64,000 nucleotides of DNA from Amoebophrya sp. A120 (lineage: Eukaryota; Sar; Dinophyceae; Syndiniales; Amoebophryaceae), in assembly GCA_905178155.1 (NCBI GenBank), contig CAJINV010000014.1:1505984-1569983 (forward strand), written 5' to 3'. Of this stretch, positions 1 through 9,926 are shown piece after piece; position 1 is the first letter of the stretch, and every line of letters begins with the position of its first letter. Under the pieces are notes generated by a model. It ran no database searches. It saw nothing but the letters and a program-made list of their open reading frames with translations, and was not told the origin of the DNA. Position numbers and translations under genes: made by a program.

Positions 1-448
1 GTTCTTGCAGCTTACGTTGCACGGAGGATGGTGTTCCGGGATAGATCTGGAGCATTTAATTATGCTTCCACGAGGCTGCTCTGCCTGGTCGTCATTTTTT
101 AACAGCAGCTGGATCGTCCGGAAAGTTTGTAGCTTTCCGCGAACTAGATCATCTTCATGGAACCACAACCAGCGATAATGCCGTACTTGAATTCTGAAAG
201 TCGTGCCACTCTCCTCCTTCCCCTTTTACAATCACTACCTTGTATCTCTATTATAATAATGATTATTTAACTTGACGATGTTGACTCGGTGCCTTTTGTC
301 CCGTGAACGGCGCGTGTTGGCCTCTACTGCGACGCGAAAACGAGTCAAATCAAAATATACCTTTCCATGAAACTTGTTTTCATTTTTATTGTTTTTTTCA
401 TCTGTGAATGCCCTTGCTATGGAAGTATGAGCGTACGATAGCATAAAC
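1..448. other. 5' flank with no supported gene
   Basis: I see no convincing reading frame or RNA gene here. The last 100 bases are AT-rich and lead into the DUF488 start codon, so they probably hold its promoter and leader, but no specific motif can be named. Confidence 0.4.
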
Positions 449-1348
449 ATGAGAATGACAGCAACTACTCCTGCTGCTCCAGTAGCGGCAAGAAAAACCA
501 GCGGCGCCCCCACTCCATCTCGTCCACCTCCAGTGTCTACAACAAGGAAAACGACAGGAGTTCCTCCGACCCTGTTCACCCTCGGGCACAGTACCCGCAG
601 CGTATCCGAGCTGGTCGAATTGTTGAAGGCGAACGACATTGGGTATCTGATTGATATCCGTGCCAGCCCGTTCTCTCGGAAAAATCCCCACTTCGACAAA
701 ACCTCCGAACTCTTGCAACAAGAGCTAAACCGAAACCAAATCCAGTACGAGCACTGCCCGGAGCTCGGCGGCGCGCCTGCCGGGAGCGAACCAGGGCGGG
801 GGATCTTTTGGAACCTCAGGCAGGAACGCGGACAGCGAAAGCTGCAAGAAATTGTGGATAGAGTGATCAAGAATAATTGTGTTGAAGATTATGATACAAA
901 GGAAGGAGTCCGAGTCGCGCCGCCCGCTGGTAGTACAAGTACTAGTTCCACGACGGCTGCAGGCACAACTATAGCTCATCCGACTTCTTCCGGGAGCAAG
1001 AACACGGCCATCATGTGTGCCTGTTTTGTTTGGAACGAGTGCCACCGGCAGGTGATTTCGCAAAGACTCGCGGAGCGAAACGTAACCGTGAAGCACCTGA
1101 CGGAAGTGGGAAAGCAACCCATTCCCCACCCGACAAGGATGTTATTCGAGCGGGCGTTGGTCGAGTCGCAGGGGGGGCTGGACCCGGATGACTATCGGGA
1201 GCAAATGATTTGCTTCCCGGTGGTGGATTTTAATAGCAGTTTTGGTTCCCAGATAAATGGAATGTTGAGCGGGAACTTTCTACTCCCTCAGGAAGTAGAC
1301 GAAGAACCTGTTGGAACGAAAAAGAAAACAAGATGGAAGAAAACATGA
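449..1348 (+). CDS. DUF488 family protein
   Basis: Single-exon frame of 299 aa. After a Pro/Ala/Thr-rich leader of about 42 residues, the DUF488 signature begins with TLFTLGHSTRS, then LIDIRASPFSRKNPHFDK, then YEHCPELGGAPAG. The C-terminal half has the family's CACFVWNECHRQVISQRLAER block, where the Cys and Cys-His residues match the conserved C...CHR pattern. Bacterial members are about 120-180 aa; the extra length here is the leader, a Thr/Ser-rich insert around residues 150-185 and a basic tail. The biochemical role of DUF488 is not firmly known, so no reaction is assigned. The start is the first ATG in frame, just after an AT-rich leader. Confidence 0.82.
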   Translation: MRMTATTPAAPVAARKTSGAPTPSRPPPVSTTRKTTGVPPTLFTLGHSTRSVSELVELLKANDIGYLIDIRASPFSRKNPHFDKTSELLQQELNRNQIQYEHCPELGGAPAGSEPGRGIFWNLRQERGQRKLQEIVDRVIKNNCVEDYDTKEGVRVAPPAGSTSTSSTTAAGTTIAHPTSSGSKNTAIMCACFVWNECHRQVISQRLAERNVTVKHLTEVGKQPIPHPTRMLFERALVESQGGLDPDDYREQMICFPVVDFNSSFGSQINGMLSGNFLLPQEVDEEPVGTKKKTRWKKT

Positions 1349-1958
1349 CAGAAACTAGGAAAAATGATCAAAGACGATGATTCAAGAAAACAAAAGCGAA
1401 ATATTAATCTTGGATGTGGGAGGCTCCCCGTTCTTCGCGCTTGTTGAACAAGCCTTGTTCTAGAAAAATACTTCTGCAAGGGTCTAGACCTAGAGATCCA
1501 GATCTTGTATGTACATACTGTCTTTGTGAGTGTGACAGAAATGGATCACGCCGGTACACTTAAGGGTCAGGAGCAGGGGCCGCGAGCAGGTTTTGCATTT
1601 GTAGATCAGAACCGCATTGAATACAGAACCGCTCTTTTCAGCTGTTGACCGCCAAACTCTACTTGCAGATCTAAATCATAAACTCCATTGGTTTCTATCT
1701 TGCAGGTTGGAGCACAGCAGCACCTTGTTATCATCAAGCAATCTAAGTTTCTGCCACCGTACAACTACAAACTGTTGCCGAAAATTGATACACTACGCTA
1801 CAATCTCAATCTGCGTTTTCTTGATTTGTTTTTCTTTTAGTTGCAAATTTATCGAAAAAGAAACTCTTGTGACCTGAAAATAGTTGTAAAGGCAAACTAG
1901 GACCACGACCACGGCGAAAAGAATAAAACTAAGTACATATTAGCTGCAAGACCACATC
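1349..1958. other. intergenic, partly duplicated
   Basis: No supported gene. From about 1460 the sequence is repeated, with divergence, at about 5698-6153 upstream of the second paralogue. It is therefore the leader and probable promoter region of the duplicated gene. A frame at 1617-1877 is not conserved in the second copy and was rejected. Confidence 0.5.
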
Positions 1959-3221
1959 ATGGCGCCGTTCTACTTGTACTTGCTTACCGCGACATCCATG
2001 TTCTTTGTCTTCGACTCCACCGGCTGGACGACTACGGGTCGCGCGGTCTCATTTGTACAAGCTGTGCGCTCGTTCTCCGCGATGGCCCCGCGCGGGCGAG
2101 CGAGTAGTAGTACAGCAGATGTTGCTGCTGGAGGTCCTCATCGTGCGGTGTCCTCCTCTCCGGCGCGGAGGCCAGATCTGATCATAAAATCTGGGGTGAG
2201 TAGTTTGGAAGAGATAACGCGCCTCCCGTGGGAACTGTGGACAGCGACCGAAAGAAATGAACCGTTCAAAAGCAGTTTGCTTGGGTGGAAAAACCTGCGA
2301 GTCCGTCTCGCCTGGGCCACCGCCCCCTTTGTTCGCAAAGCGCAGGCCGAAATGATGCATATTGGAGCAGCTTCTTCAAAAAAAATCAAGAAGATGAATA
2401 AAGCCGAGGAGTATTTGCAGGGCAAGCTTTTGGAGCACTCCAAAGTCGTGGGAGACTTTTACGGCAACTTGCCGGCTGTAGTGGATGAGGATTGGGGACA
2501 CGACTTCATCAGGACCAAGCTGCCGCTCGACAAGCTAAGCGTTGCCGGGTCGGACCGCTTTAGCAGTGCCTACCAGCTCGTGGCCGAACACATCATGCTC
2601 CTCGATCCGAACACCGGGCTCCTGGTTGATGAAACGAAGGCGCTCGGGGTGGGCCCAGGAGAATTTTTCGAGGGGGAGCAGAAGCCTGAGTTAACGATTG
2701 TGAAGAGAAAGTTCTTAATTCCAGACGAGGACGAGTTGGATCGACTCAATAGGCTCTTCGACGCAATATTGCCCGAGGAGGAGGAGGATCTTCTGAGAGA
2801 TCTTGAAGAGAGTAGTAAAGAACTGGCGAGACGTAATGCTGGGGGAGATAGTGAAACAACTACAAGAACTAGCGGCGCTGGTGCAGCCCCTTCTGGACGC
2901 GACGCGAGCCAGGATGAAAATGAGCCCGACGCAACGTTAGGCAACACGAGCAACTCGAGTTGGTTGGTACGCAGCTTCACAAGTCATTTCCTTCGACTCG
3001 CAATAGCTCCAACCGTTGATCGGTACGGCATGAAGTTTCCCAAGCCGGTATCCCTGCAACAAATTAACCGTGAGCAAGGTCGTGCCCAGGCACCAGGTGA
3101 TACGACGTTCGCGATGCGTACAGCGCTCGGCGCCAGGATTGACGCGGAGCAGGCCTTGCTGATTTACGGTCCACGCGAAAGCTGGCAAGTGGAGAAAGAC
3201 GAAGCATCAGAGGAGGACTAG
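1959..3221 (+). CDS. hypothetical secreted or membrane-anchored protein, paralogue 1
   Basis: 420 aa, single exon, family not recognised. The N-terminus (MAPFYLYLLTATSMFFVFD) is hydrophobic and could be a signal peptide or anchor; this is inference. The middle has a conserved acidic/basic body including RLPWELWTA, LRVRLAWATAPFVRKAQAEM and RKFLIPDEDELDRLNRLFDA. A Thr/Ser/Gly-rich linker of about 40 residues follows, then a C-terminal block with SWLVRSFTSHFLRLAIAPTV and LLIYGPRESWQVEKDEASEE. The tandem copy at 6154 keeps the frame across its whole length, with differences spread along it, which argues that both are translated. No catalytic motif was seen. Confidence 0.7.
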   Translation: MAPFYLYLLTATSMFFVFDSTGWTTTGRAVSFVQAVRSFSAMAPRGRASSSTADVAAGGPHRAVSSSPARRPDLIIKSGVSSLEEITRLPWELWTATERNEPFKSSLLGWKNLRVRLAWATAPFVRKAQAEMMHIGAASSKKIKKMNKAEEYLQGKLLEHSKVVGDFYGNLPAVVDEDWGHDFIRTKLPLDKLSVAGSDRFSSAYQLVAEHIMLLDPNTGLLVDETKALGVGPGEFFEGEQKPELTIVKRKFLIPDEDELDRLNRLFDAILPEEEEDLLRDLEESSKELARRNAGGDSETTTRTSGAGAAPSGRDASQDENEPDATLGNTSNSSWLVRSFTSHFLRLAIAPTVDRYGMKFPKPVSLQQINREQGRAQAPGDTTFAMRTALGARIDAEQALLIYGPRESWQVEKDEASEED

Positions 3222-3825
3222 TTGACTTGGATCGTGATGTAATTGTCTTCCTAGAAGACGAGCATCATGAGCAAGAACAGCCAGAAGCCCGCGAGTCTGT
3301 TCATGTTCTTGTCTAGACTACTTTAACTTTTTGTCTTCGATTAATGACCTCTTTCCTTTGTTTTGGCTGGTACTTTGGAAATAAAACAAAACAAAAATTA
3401 TGCTGGTTGATTAATATGAGGCAGGTTTTGATGTGTATAATTTTTTTACTCGCTTGACTACTACCGCAGTCACTCTTACTCGCCCGCTTTCAAGTAAAGC
3501 GATCGATGCGAGGACTGATTTTGATACATCCGTCATTCTGATGATGATGAAGGTGAAGAAACAGAAAGAGACCCGTTGCTGGCTAGACTGTACTTTTCAA
3601 AAGATTTTTGGCGAACGATTTCTGCGCGTCGACGTAGATGATGGCCAAAATTTGGGAAAAAGATGAAGTGCGTCTTCATCGATGAAGAAGCTTCATCGAT
3701 AAAGATCTAAGATCAGTCACGACTTTTGAAATGATGCAGCGCCGAATTCTTATGTGCGACAACCTCTCAAGCGGGCGGCTTCGGTGCCGTGTATGACCAA
3801 AGTATGTAGTTGTTCTACCTCTTGG
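3222..3825. other. 3' flank of paralogue 1
   Basis: No supported gene. This stretch is repeated at 7560-8180 after paralogue 2. A 77-codon frame here is broken by a stop in the second copy. The segment ends with ACCTCTTGG (3817-3825), the first copy of the duplication flanking the 3826-5290 insertion. Confidence 0.5.
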
Positions 3826-4414
3826 TAGGATTCGGATCTTTTTCAATTTCCCAAATCAAGCCACAGCGAAACTTCGCGAAGAGATCAGAAGGTAAAGAAA
3901 AAGAACACCGAGCTGACGCCGCGATCTCCAAAGAAGAGCAAATGACAGAAAAGAGAGGGACGTAGTGTAGGAAGGGTCGTGGATCAGTAGCACTGAGATC
4001 AAGCGAAAAGAAAAGACAAAGGAAAAAGAACGACGAAAAGACCAAGAAAGACTTCTTCACTTCATTCATTGCGCAGGGATTTTGAACGACTAATGGTGCT
4101 CAAAGATATCACGGTAGACCATGTCATATTGCGCACGACATAGCCCACGAATTCCGAGATTTGAAGTGATGAGCAATATGATTTACGAACCCGTTTGTTG
4201 ACAGCTCTCGTAATAGTCAGACTGAAAATCATGCGCGAAAAGGAAAGGAAAAAGAAGAAGCACAAACTCAAGGACACGACGCAAGATGTTCTATAAAAGA
4301 GGGAGAGAGATGACTTAGGGGTGGCGATTTGAAGTGTGTTGTTGATTGTTCCCACGGGAATGCCGTTTTACGGTGAAGACGATCAATTTGTATGTGAAAG
4401 ACCCTCGTGAAATT
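3826..4414. repeat. left direct terminal repeat, 589 bp
   Basis: Starts TAGGATTCGG and ends GTGAAATT. By eye it is essentially identical to 4702-5290; both encode the same meaningless minus-strand frames over nearly their whole length. Near identity implies recent insertion. Confidence 0.85.
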
Positions 4415-4701
4415 GCAATAAACGACGTGAGAACGCCTGTGCGAGTGACGTTGTGAATCAACATAGGAAGAAAAAGAAGACAAGGATAGTAACGAAGATA
4501 GAAAAGACAAGCACGAGAAGAACGACCAATATGCAGATGAAGAGAACGGAATCGCGAAGGAACAGTAGCTACCAAGCCAGAGCACGGGGCGGGAGGATCT
4601 GTCAAGTTCGGCAGGAGATAGAACAAGCGGCCTAGCGGGGAGCGAGGCAAAAAACGGGAAGAGAGAAGAAGGCCCTAGCAGTGGAGGTCATCCAGGACGA
4701 C

Positions 4702-5290
4702 TAGGATTCGGATCTTTTTCAATTTCCCAAATCAAGCCACAGCGAAACTTCGCGAAGAGATCAGAAGGTAAAGAAAAAGAACACCGAGCTGACGCCGCGA
4801 TCTCCAAAGAAGAGCAAATGACAGAAAAGAGAGGGACGTAGTGTAGGAAGGGTCGTGGATCAGTAGCACTGAGATCAAGCGAAAAGAAAAGACAAAGGAA
4901 AAAGAACGACGAAAAGACCAAGAAAGACTTCTTCACTTCATTCATTGCGCAGGGATTTTGAACGACTAATGGTGCTCAAAGATATCACGGTAGACCATGT
5001 CATATTGCGCACGACATAGCCCACGAATTCCGAGATTTGAAGTGATGAGCAATATGATTTACGAACCCGTTTGTTGACAGCTCTCGTAATAGTCAGACTG
5101 AAAATCATGCGCGAAAAGGAAAGGAAAAAGAAGAAGCACAAACTCAAGGACACGACGCAAGATGTTCTATAAAAGAGGGAGAGAGATGACTTAGGGGTGG
5201 CGATTTGAAGTGTGTTGTTGATTGTTCCCACGGGAATGCCGTTTTACGGTGAAGACGATCAATTTGTATGTGAAAGACCCTCGTGAAATT
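4702..5290. repeat. right direct terminal repeat, 589 bp
   Basis: Same termini and length as the left copy. It abuts the second ACCTCTTGG directly. Confidence 0.85.
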
Positions 5291-5670
5291 ACCTCTTGGT
5301 TTTCAACATCCTATTCGTCCTTCTCTGTTACGATGGTAAAAATCACTATACAATGGACCGCACTCAGAAAGAGAGACAAGGGATGAGTTTATCTATAGCG
5401 ATAATGCAGTAGAAGATGTGGAAGTTCTTGCTGTTCACGTTCACCAGCAGACGGCGACCTTCACAAAAATACACATCAGTCATGGTTGCACAAGCAAGAA
5501 GATGGAGTAGATATTTGTGATGTAACAGCACAACTAGGTAGTGCGCAGATTGTTCATTTTTCTTCTTCGTGCGATCACCAGAAGTGCGACGTGGGTAGCC
5601 TTTCTATCTCTTTCTGTTAATCGATTATTCGAGCTGCATTTTTAACAAGCAGAAAACCAATTAGCGAATA

Positions 5671-5727
5671 ATGCAGACGTTCTACTGGTACTGCACGAAA
5701 AATAAAAATACTTCTGCAACGTTCTAG
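5671..5727 (+). pseudogene. truncated start of the ADP-ribosyltransferase-like gene
   Basis: The sequence around this ATG matches the start of the intact gene at 8546: ATG, then a CNG codon, then ACGTTCTAC in both. The match extends upstream for about 350 bp. Homology ends a few codons in, where the sequence switches to the leader of paralogue 2. The frame then stops after 19 codons. It marks the breakpoint of the tandem duplication. Confidence 0.7.
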
Positions 5728-6153
5728 AGATCCAGATCTTGTATGTACTGTCAGTGTGACAGAAATGGATCGCGGTATGCCTAAGACTAAGCAGGACGGA
5801 ATGAGCAGCTTTTGCAGATCAGCATCGCGCAACTGAATAATGTATACGACTGCGCCCAGCAGTTGGACCCTGCTCAAGCTCTACTTTCAGATCTAAGTAC
5901 CTGAGTCTATTCGGTTTCTTGCAGGTTGTAGCAGTAGCACAGCAGCACCGTTTTATCATCAACCTCTAGTACCTGCGACCGCACGACAATAAACTGTTGC
6001 CGAAAAAAATTAATACACTACATGTACACTTCGTAGTGATTTGTTTTTCTTTTAGTTGCAAATCGAAAAAGAAACTGTTGTGAAAATAGTGAAGGAGAAC
6101 TAGGACCAGGACCACGGCGAAATAAAGAATAAAACTCATAGCACGCCCACATC
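5728..6153. other. leader of paralogue 2
   Basis: No supported gene. Homologous to 1465-1958. It contains the shared segment beginning AGATCCAGATCTTGTATG seen upstream of paralogue 1. Confidence 0.5.
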
Positions 6154-7422
6154 ATGGCGCCGTTCTACTTATACTACCTAAACCTACTCACCGCGACATC
6201 CATGTTCTTTGTCTTCGACGCCACCGGCGGGTGGACGACGGGTGGCGCGGTCTTATTTGTACAAGCTGTGCGCTCGTTCTCCGCGATGGCCCCGCTTGGG
6301 CGAGCTCGTAGTAGTACAGAAGATGTTGCTGCTGCTGAACCTCGTGCTGCGGTGTCCCCGGCGGGGCCAGATCTGATCATAAGCTTTGAGGTGAGTGGGG
6401 AAGAGATAACGCGCCTTCCGTGGGAGCTGTGGACAGCGTTCGAAAGAAATGCACCGTTCGAAAGCATTGAGCTCGGGTGGAGAAACCTGCGAGTCCGTCT
6501 CGCCTGGGCCACCGCCCCCTTTGTCCGCAAAGCACAGGCCGAAATGAGGAATATTGGAGCATTTTCTTCAAATATCGAGAAGAACAAAGCCGAGGAGTAT
6601 TTGCAGGGCAAGCTTTTGGAGCACTCCAAAATAGTGGGGGGCTTGGGCGGCAAGGGCAACTTGGCGGTTGTGAGGGGACGCTTCACGACCAAGCTGCCGC
6701 TCGACAAGCTAAGCGTTGCCGGATCGGACCGCTTTAGCAGTGCCTACCAGCTCGCAGCCGAACACATCACGCTGCTCGATCCGCGCACCGGCCGCTTGGT
6801 TGATAAAACGAAGGCGCTCGGGGTGGGCCCAGGAGACTTTTTCGAGGCGGAGCAGCAGCCTGCACTAACGATTGTGAAGAGAAAGTTCTTAATTCCAGAC
6901 GAGGACGAGTTGGATCGACTCAATAGGCTCTTCGACGCAGAATTGCCCGTTGAGGAGGTGAATCTTCTGAGCGATCTTGAAGAGAGTAGTAGAGAACTGG
7001 CGAGACGTAATGCTGGGGGAGATAGTCAAACAACTACTACAACTAGCGGCGCTGGTGCAGCTCCTTCTGGACGCGACGCGAGCCAGGATGAAAATGAGCC
7101 CGACGCAACGCTAGGCAGCACGAGCAACTCGAGTTGGTTAGTTCGCAGCTTCACAAGTCATTTCCTTCGACTCGCAATTGCTCCAACCGTGGATCGGTAC
7201 GGCATGAAGATGCCCAATCCGGTATCCCTGCAACAAATTCACCGGGAACAAGGTGCTCAGGCGCCAGGTTATACGTCGGTCGCGATTCGTACAGCGCTCC
7301 GCGCCAGGATTGACGCGGAGCAGGCCTTGCTGATTTACGGTCCACGCGAAAGCTGGCAAGTGGAGAAAGACGAAGCATCAGAGGAGGAGGACGAAGCTGG
7401 TGTCGTGGCCCGGGAAGCGTAG
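6154..7422 (+). CDS. hypothetical secreted or membrane-anchored protein, paralogue 2
   Basis: 422 aa, single exon, tandem paralogue of 1959-3221, family not recognised. It has the same hydrophobic start (MAPFYLYYLNLLTATSMFF), the same RLPWELWTA and APFVRKAQAEM blocks, the same RKFLIPDEDELDRLNRLFDA helix and the same LLIYGPRESWQVEKDEASEE end. The tail differs by an added EDEAGVVAREA. Several in-frame indels between the copies (for example around residues 155-170) keep the frame, which supports coding function in both. Regulation is probably similar because the leader is duplicated too. Confidence 0.7.
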   Translation: MAPFYLYYLNLLTATSMFFVFDATGGWTTGGAVLFVQAVRSFSAMAPLGRARSSTEDVAAAEPRAAVSPAGPDLIISFEVSGEEITRLPWELWTAFERNAPFESIELGWRNLRVRLAWATAPFVRKAQAEMRNIGAFSSNIEKNKAEEYLQGKLLEHSKIVGGLGGKGNLAVVRGRFTTKLPLDKLSVAGSDRFSSAYQLAAEHITLLDPRTGRLVDKTKALGVGPGDFFEAEQQPALTIVKRKFLIPDEDELDRLNRLFDAELPVEEVNLLSDLEESSRELARRNAGGDSQTTTTTSGAGAAPSGRDASQDENEPDATLGSTSNSSWLVRSFTSHFLRLAIAPTVDRYGMKMPNPVSLQQIHREQGAQAPGYTSVAIRTALRARIDAEQALLIYGPRESWQVEKDEASEEEDEAGVVAREA

Positions 7423-8545
7423 ATGATGAGACATCGCTAAATACTATTTCATCTTCTCGCGACTGCCACCTTGAGCCCTCGTCACTAACTCACGGTACTA
7501 GTAACGGCTGTCGATCATTGATAGTGTCGGTCTGAGGACGAGAAGCTCGATCTTCAGGGTCGTCACAGTACTACCTCTTCCCGGGCTTGACTACTAGTTG
7601 ACTTGATCCTGATGCAATTGTCTTCCTAGATGAGCATCAGGAGCAAGAACAGCCAGAAGGCCGCGAGTCTGTTCATCATGTTCTTGGGAACGGTCCTCTA
7701 CAATACTTTTTGTCTTCGATTAATGACCTCTTTCATTTGTTTTGGCTGGTACTTACTCGTTTTGGAAATAAAATGAAACAATTATGCTTGTTGATTATGA
7801 GGCAGGTTTTGATGATGCATAATTTTTACTCGCTTTACTACTACTGTAGTCGCTCTTACTCGCCCGCTTTCACGTGAAGCGATCGACGCGAGGACTGATT
7901 TTGATACATCCGTCGTTCTGATGATGATGAAGGTGAAGAAACAGAAAGAGACCCGTTGTTGCCTGGACTGTATTTTTCAAAAGATTTTTGGCGAACGTCT
8001 TCTGCACGTCGACGTAGATGATGGCCAAAATTTTGGAAAAAGATGAAGAAGCTTCATCGAAGATCTCAGATCAGTCACGACTTTGGAAATGATGCAGCGC
8101 CAAATTTTTAGGTGCGATAATCTCTCAAGTGGGGGGGCTTCGGCGCCGTATATGAACAATGTATATAGTTGTTCTACCTTTATTTGCTTTTCTATTCTTT
8201 GTTACGATGGTAAAAATCACTTACACTAACGACCACCCAGGGGCACCGCAGTCAGAAAGAAAGAGCTTTAAACTCTATTATAAACGTTAGTGCAGTATTG
8301 TAGTTGACGTTCACCAGCACACGGCGACCTTCACAAAAATACACATCAGGCCTGGTTGCACAAGCAAGAAGATGGAGTAGATATTTGTTATGTAACAGCA
8401 CTAGCGCGCAGACAGTTCATTTTTCCTCTTCGTGCGATGGATCACCAGAACAAGTGCGACGTGGGCGTTGCGTTCGTAGTCTTTTTATCTATTTCTGTTG
8501 ATCAATTCAAGCTGCATTTACATTTTCAAAACCAGTGAACGAACA
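7423..8545. other. 3' flank of paralogue 2 and leader of the next gene
   Basis: No supported gene. 7560-8180 repeats 3222-3815. 8185-8545 repeats 5300-5670 and forms the leader of the ADP-ribosyltransferase-like gene. The junction near 8175 is the empty site matching the insertion in unit 1. Confidence 0.5.
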
Positions 8546-9307
8546 ATGCCGACGTTCTACCACGCAACCCCTGCGCGCAACCGGCACTCCATTGAGACAA
8601 GCGGCTTTCGCCCGGGCTCCGGGGGGTACGATGGTCCGGGGATCTACTTCTGCAAACGTCCAGAGGCGGCGATTAACCGAGCGCGCGTCCGTGGCGAGGA
8701 CGTCGTGGTTTTCGCTTGCGACATTGACAATGCGTACGTGACGAACGTGAACAACCAGGACAATTTCAAAGTCACCGAAAGCGACGCCGACGAAATTGAA
8801 ATCTTTGACACCATCCGTTACAGCAAAACCGAGGTGAATGAGATCAAACGTGACAAGAGCTCTGTTCTTGCGACAGGTCGTGGAGGTCCTGCTCGTGGAC
8901 GGTCGCAGAAACTAAATCGCTTTGGCCGAAGACGCTCGCGGAGCCGGTCCTCTTCTTTATTCTCGTCGTCTTCGCGAAAGCGCCATGTGCGTCGCACCGA
9001 GATCAGATATGATCCTGGCGCACGGAGGGTAGAAGTCAACCAAAACCTCCAGAATCGGATCCCGCGGTGGAACTACGCGACTTCTGCACCCAGTACACGA
9101 GCATCCGGAATATTAAACACGACGTCGCACTTGTTCAACACATCAACCACCTCACCGAGGACGACTAGAGTACAACCAGAGCCACCAAATGATTTTGATT
9201 TGTTTGACTATCCGGAACCGGAGCAGGGAACAAGCTTCGCTGGCTACTTGGGAACGGCCCTTTTGCTGGGTGCACTCGGATTGCTCGTGGTGGGGATGTG
9301 CGGTTGA
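8546..9307 (+). CDS. ADP-ribosyltransferase/PARP-fold-like protein with C-terminal membrane segment
   Basis: 253 aa from the ATG at 8546, chosen over an in-frame upstream start at 8498 because the homologous block starts at the ATG. Residues 1-75 look like a compact PARP-type fold: FYHATP, where the His would sit in the NAD pocket, then SIETSGFRPGSGGYDGPGIYF with the Tyr of the G-x-Y motif, then an EAAINRA helix and VVFACDI. This is typical of small PARP-like proteins, but the third catalytic residue cannot be placed. A basic Arg/Ser-rich stretch follows (about 110-150). The C-terminus (GTALLLGALGLLVVGMCG) is one hydrophobic segment, suggesting a tail anchor. RNA 2'-phosphotransferase-like function is an alternative. 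Confidence 0.5.
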   Translation: MPTFYHATPARNRHSIETSGFRPGSGGYDGPGIYFCKRPEAAINRARVRGEDVVVFACDIDNAYVTNVNNQDNFKVTESDADEIEIFDTIRYSKTEVNEIKRDKSSVLATGRGGPARGRSQKLNRFGRRRSRSRSSSLFSSSSRKRHVRRTEIRYDPGARRVEVNQNLQNRIPRWNYATSAPSTRASGILNTTSHLFNTSTTSPRTTRVQPEPPNDFDLFDYPEPEQGTSFAGYLGTALLLGALGLLVVGMCG

Positions 9308-9874
9308 ACATGTTGTTAAGAGCGAGCAGGAGTTTCAACGAGAAATGAAACGACGAAAAGAGACAGCTGGTAGAAAAAGTGAGAAAAAAGAAAGCATCTT
9401 CATTTAGATCGAAGTAAAACTAAACGATCCTCATTCTCACTGGTGTTGCTTGTCTTGATACCTAAATCGTAGATTTATAAAGTTTTTAGTATATCTATAT
9501 CCCACCGACCACGATCAGGTAGTATTGGTCCTCATTCCTTTTATTGGTGGTGATGAATCAATATGATAATGATGATGATGTCGCTTTTTATCATTCCATT
9601 TACCATTTCCAACATGTTTTTGCCACTTCTAACAGATGGAGACCACCCATTCAAATGAGATACTGTTACATCTTGATATAGAATTTCCGCGGTGTTGGCC
9701 ATTGTGTTTGTTCCTCTGCGTCCAACAAAATTGGCGATGATGTGTAGTTTTCGCACCACCAACATGCAGTGAGTAGTTTTGCGCAGACTCACAGATAAGA
9801 CTGTTCTTTCACCGGAACTGAACTATCAATACGGTTGGATGAGAAGATGAAGGTTGCACCGTCGTGGATGCCTA

Positions 9875-9926
9875 GCACCAGGATGCAGCGGAGGCGACCT
9901 TCAGCAGCACAACGAGTGTGAGTGAC
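9875..9926. repeat. 52-bp direct repeat, copy 1
   Basis: Begins GCACCAGGATGCAGCGGAGG and ends GTGTGAGTGAC. It matches 10605-10656 with one visible difference, spaced 730 bp apart. Confidence 0.8.

Larger units (their letters stand above)
3826..5290. mobile_element. non-autonomous element with 589-bp direct terminal repeats
   Basis: Two direct repeats of the same length (3826-4414 and 4702-5290, 589 bp each) flank a 287-bp internal segment with no coding capacity. The whole is bracketed by ACCTCTTGG at 3817-3825 and 5291-5299, which looks like a 9-bp target duplication. The paralogous segment near 8170-8200 lacks the insertion and reads through as an empty site, so it arrived after the tandem duplication. 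The layout resembles a terminal-repeat retrotransposon in miniature. However, the repeat ends are TAGGATTCGG and GTGAAATT rather than TG...CA, and I see no clear primer-binding site. Transfer by another mechanism is possible. Confidence 0.7.
1460..8550. repeat. tandem segmental duplication, two units
   Basis: Unit 1 runs from about 1460 to 5697 and unit 2 from about 5698 to 8550. Both contain, in order, an AT-rich leader, a gene of about 420 codons, a 3' flank with a shared AT-rich segment, a stretch with the shared text GTTACGATGGTAAAAATCAC, and the start of an ADP-ribosyltransferase-like gene. Unit 1 also carries a 1.47-kb insertion (3826-5290) that unit 2 lacks. Unit 2 alone ends in the intact downstream gene. 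The copies differ by substitutions and small indels throughout, so this is not an assembly artefact of a single locus. Confidence 0.8.

Noticed and set aside
1617-1877. 86-codon frame upstream of paralogue 1
   Set aside because: The duplicated segment before paralogue 2 does not keep the frame.
3433-3666. 77-codon frame after paralogue 1
   Set aside because: The matching sequence after paralogue 2 has an early stop, so it is not conserved.
3815-5231. Paired minus-strand frames of 84 and 97 codons, present twice
   Set aside because: They are identical only because they lie in the 589-bp terminal repeats; composition is random.
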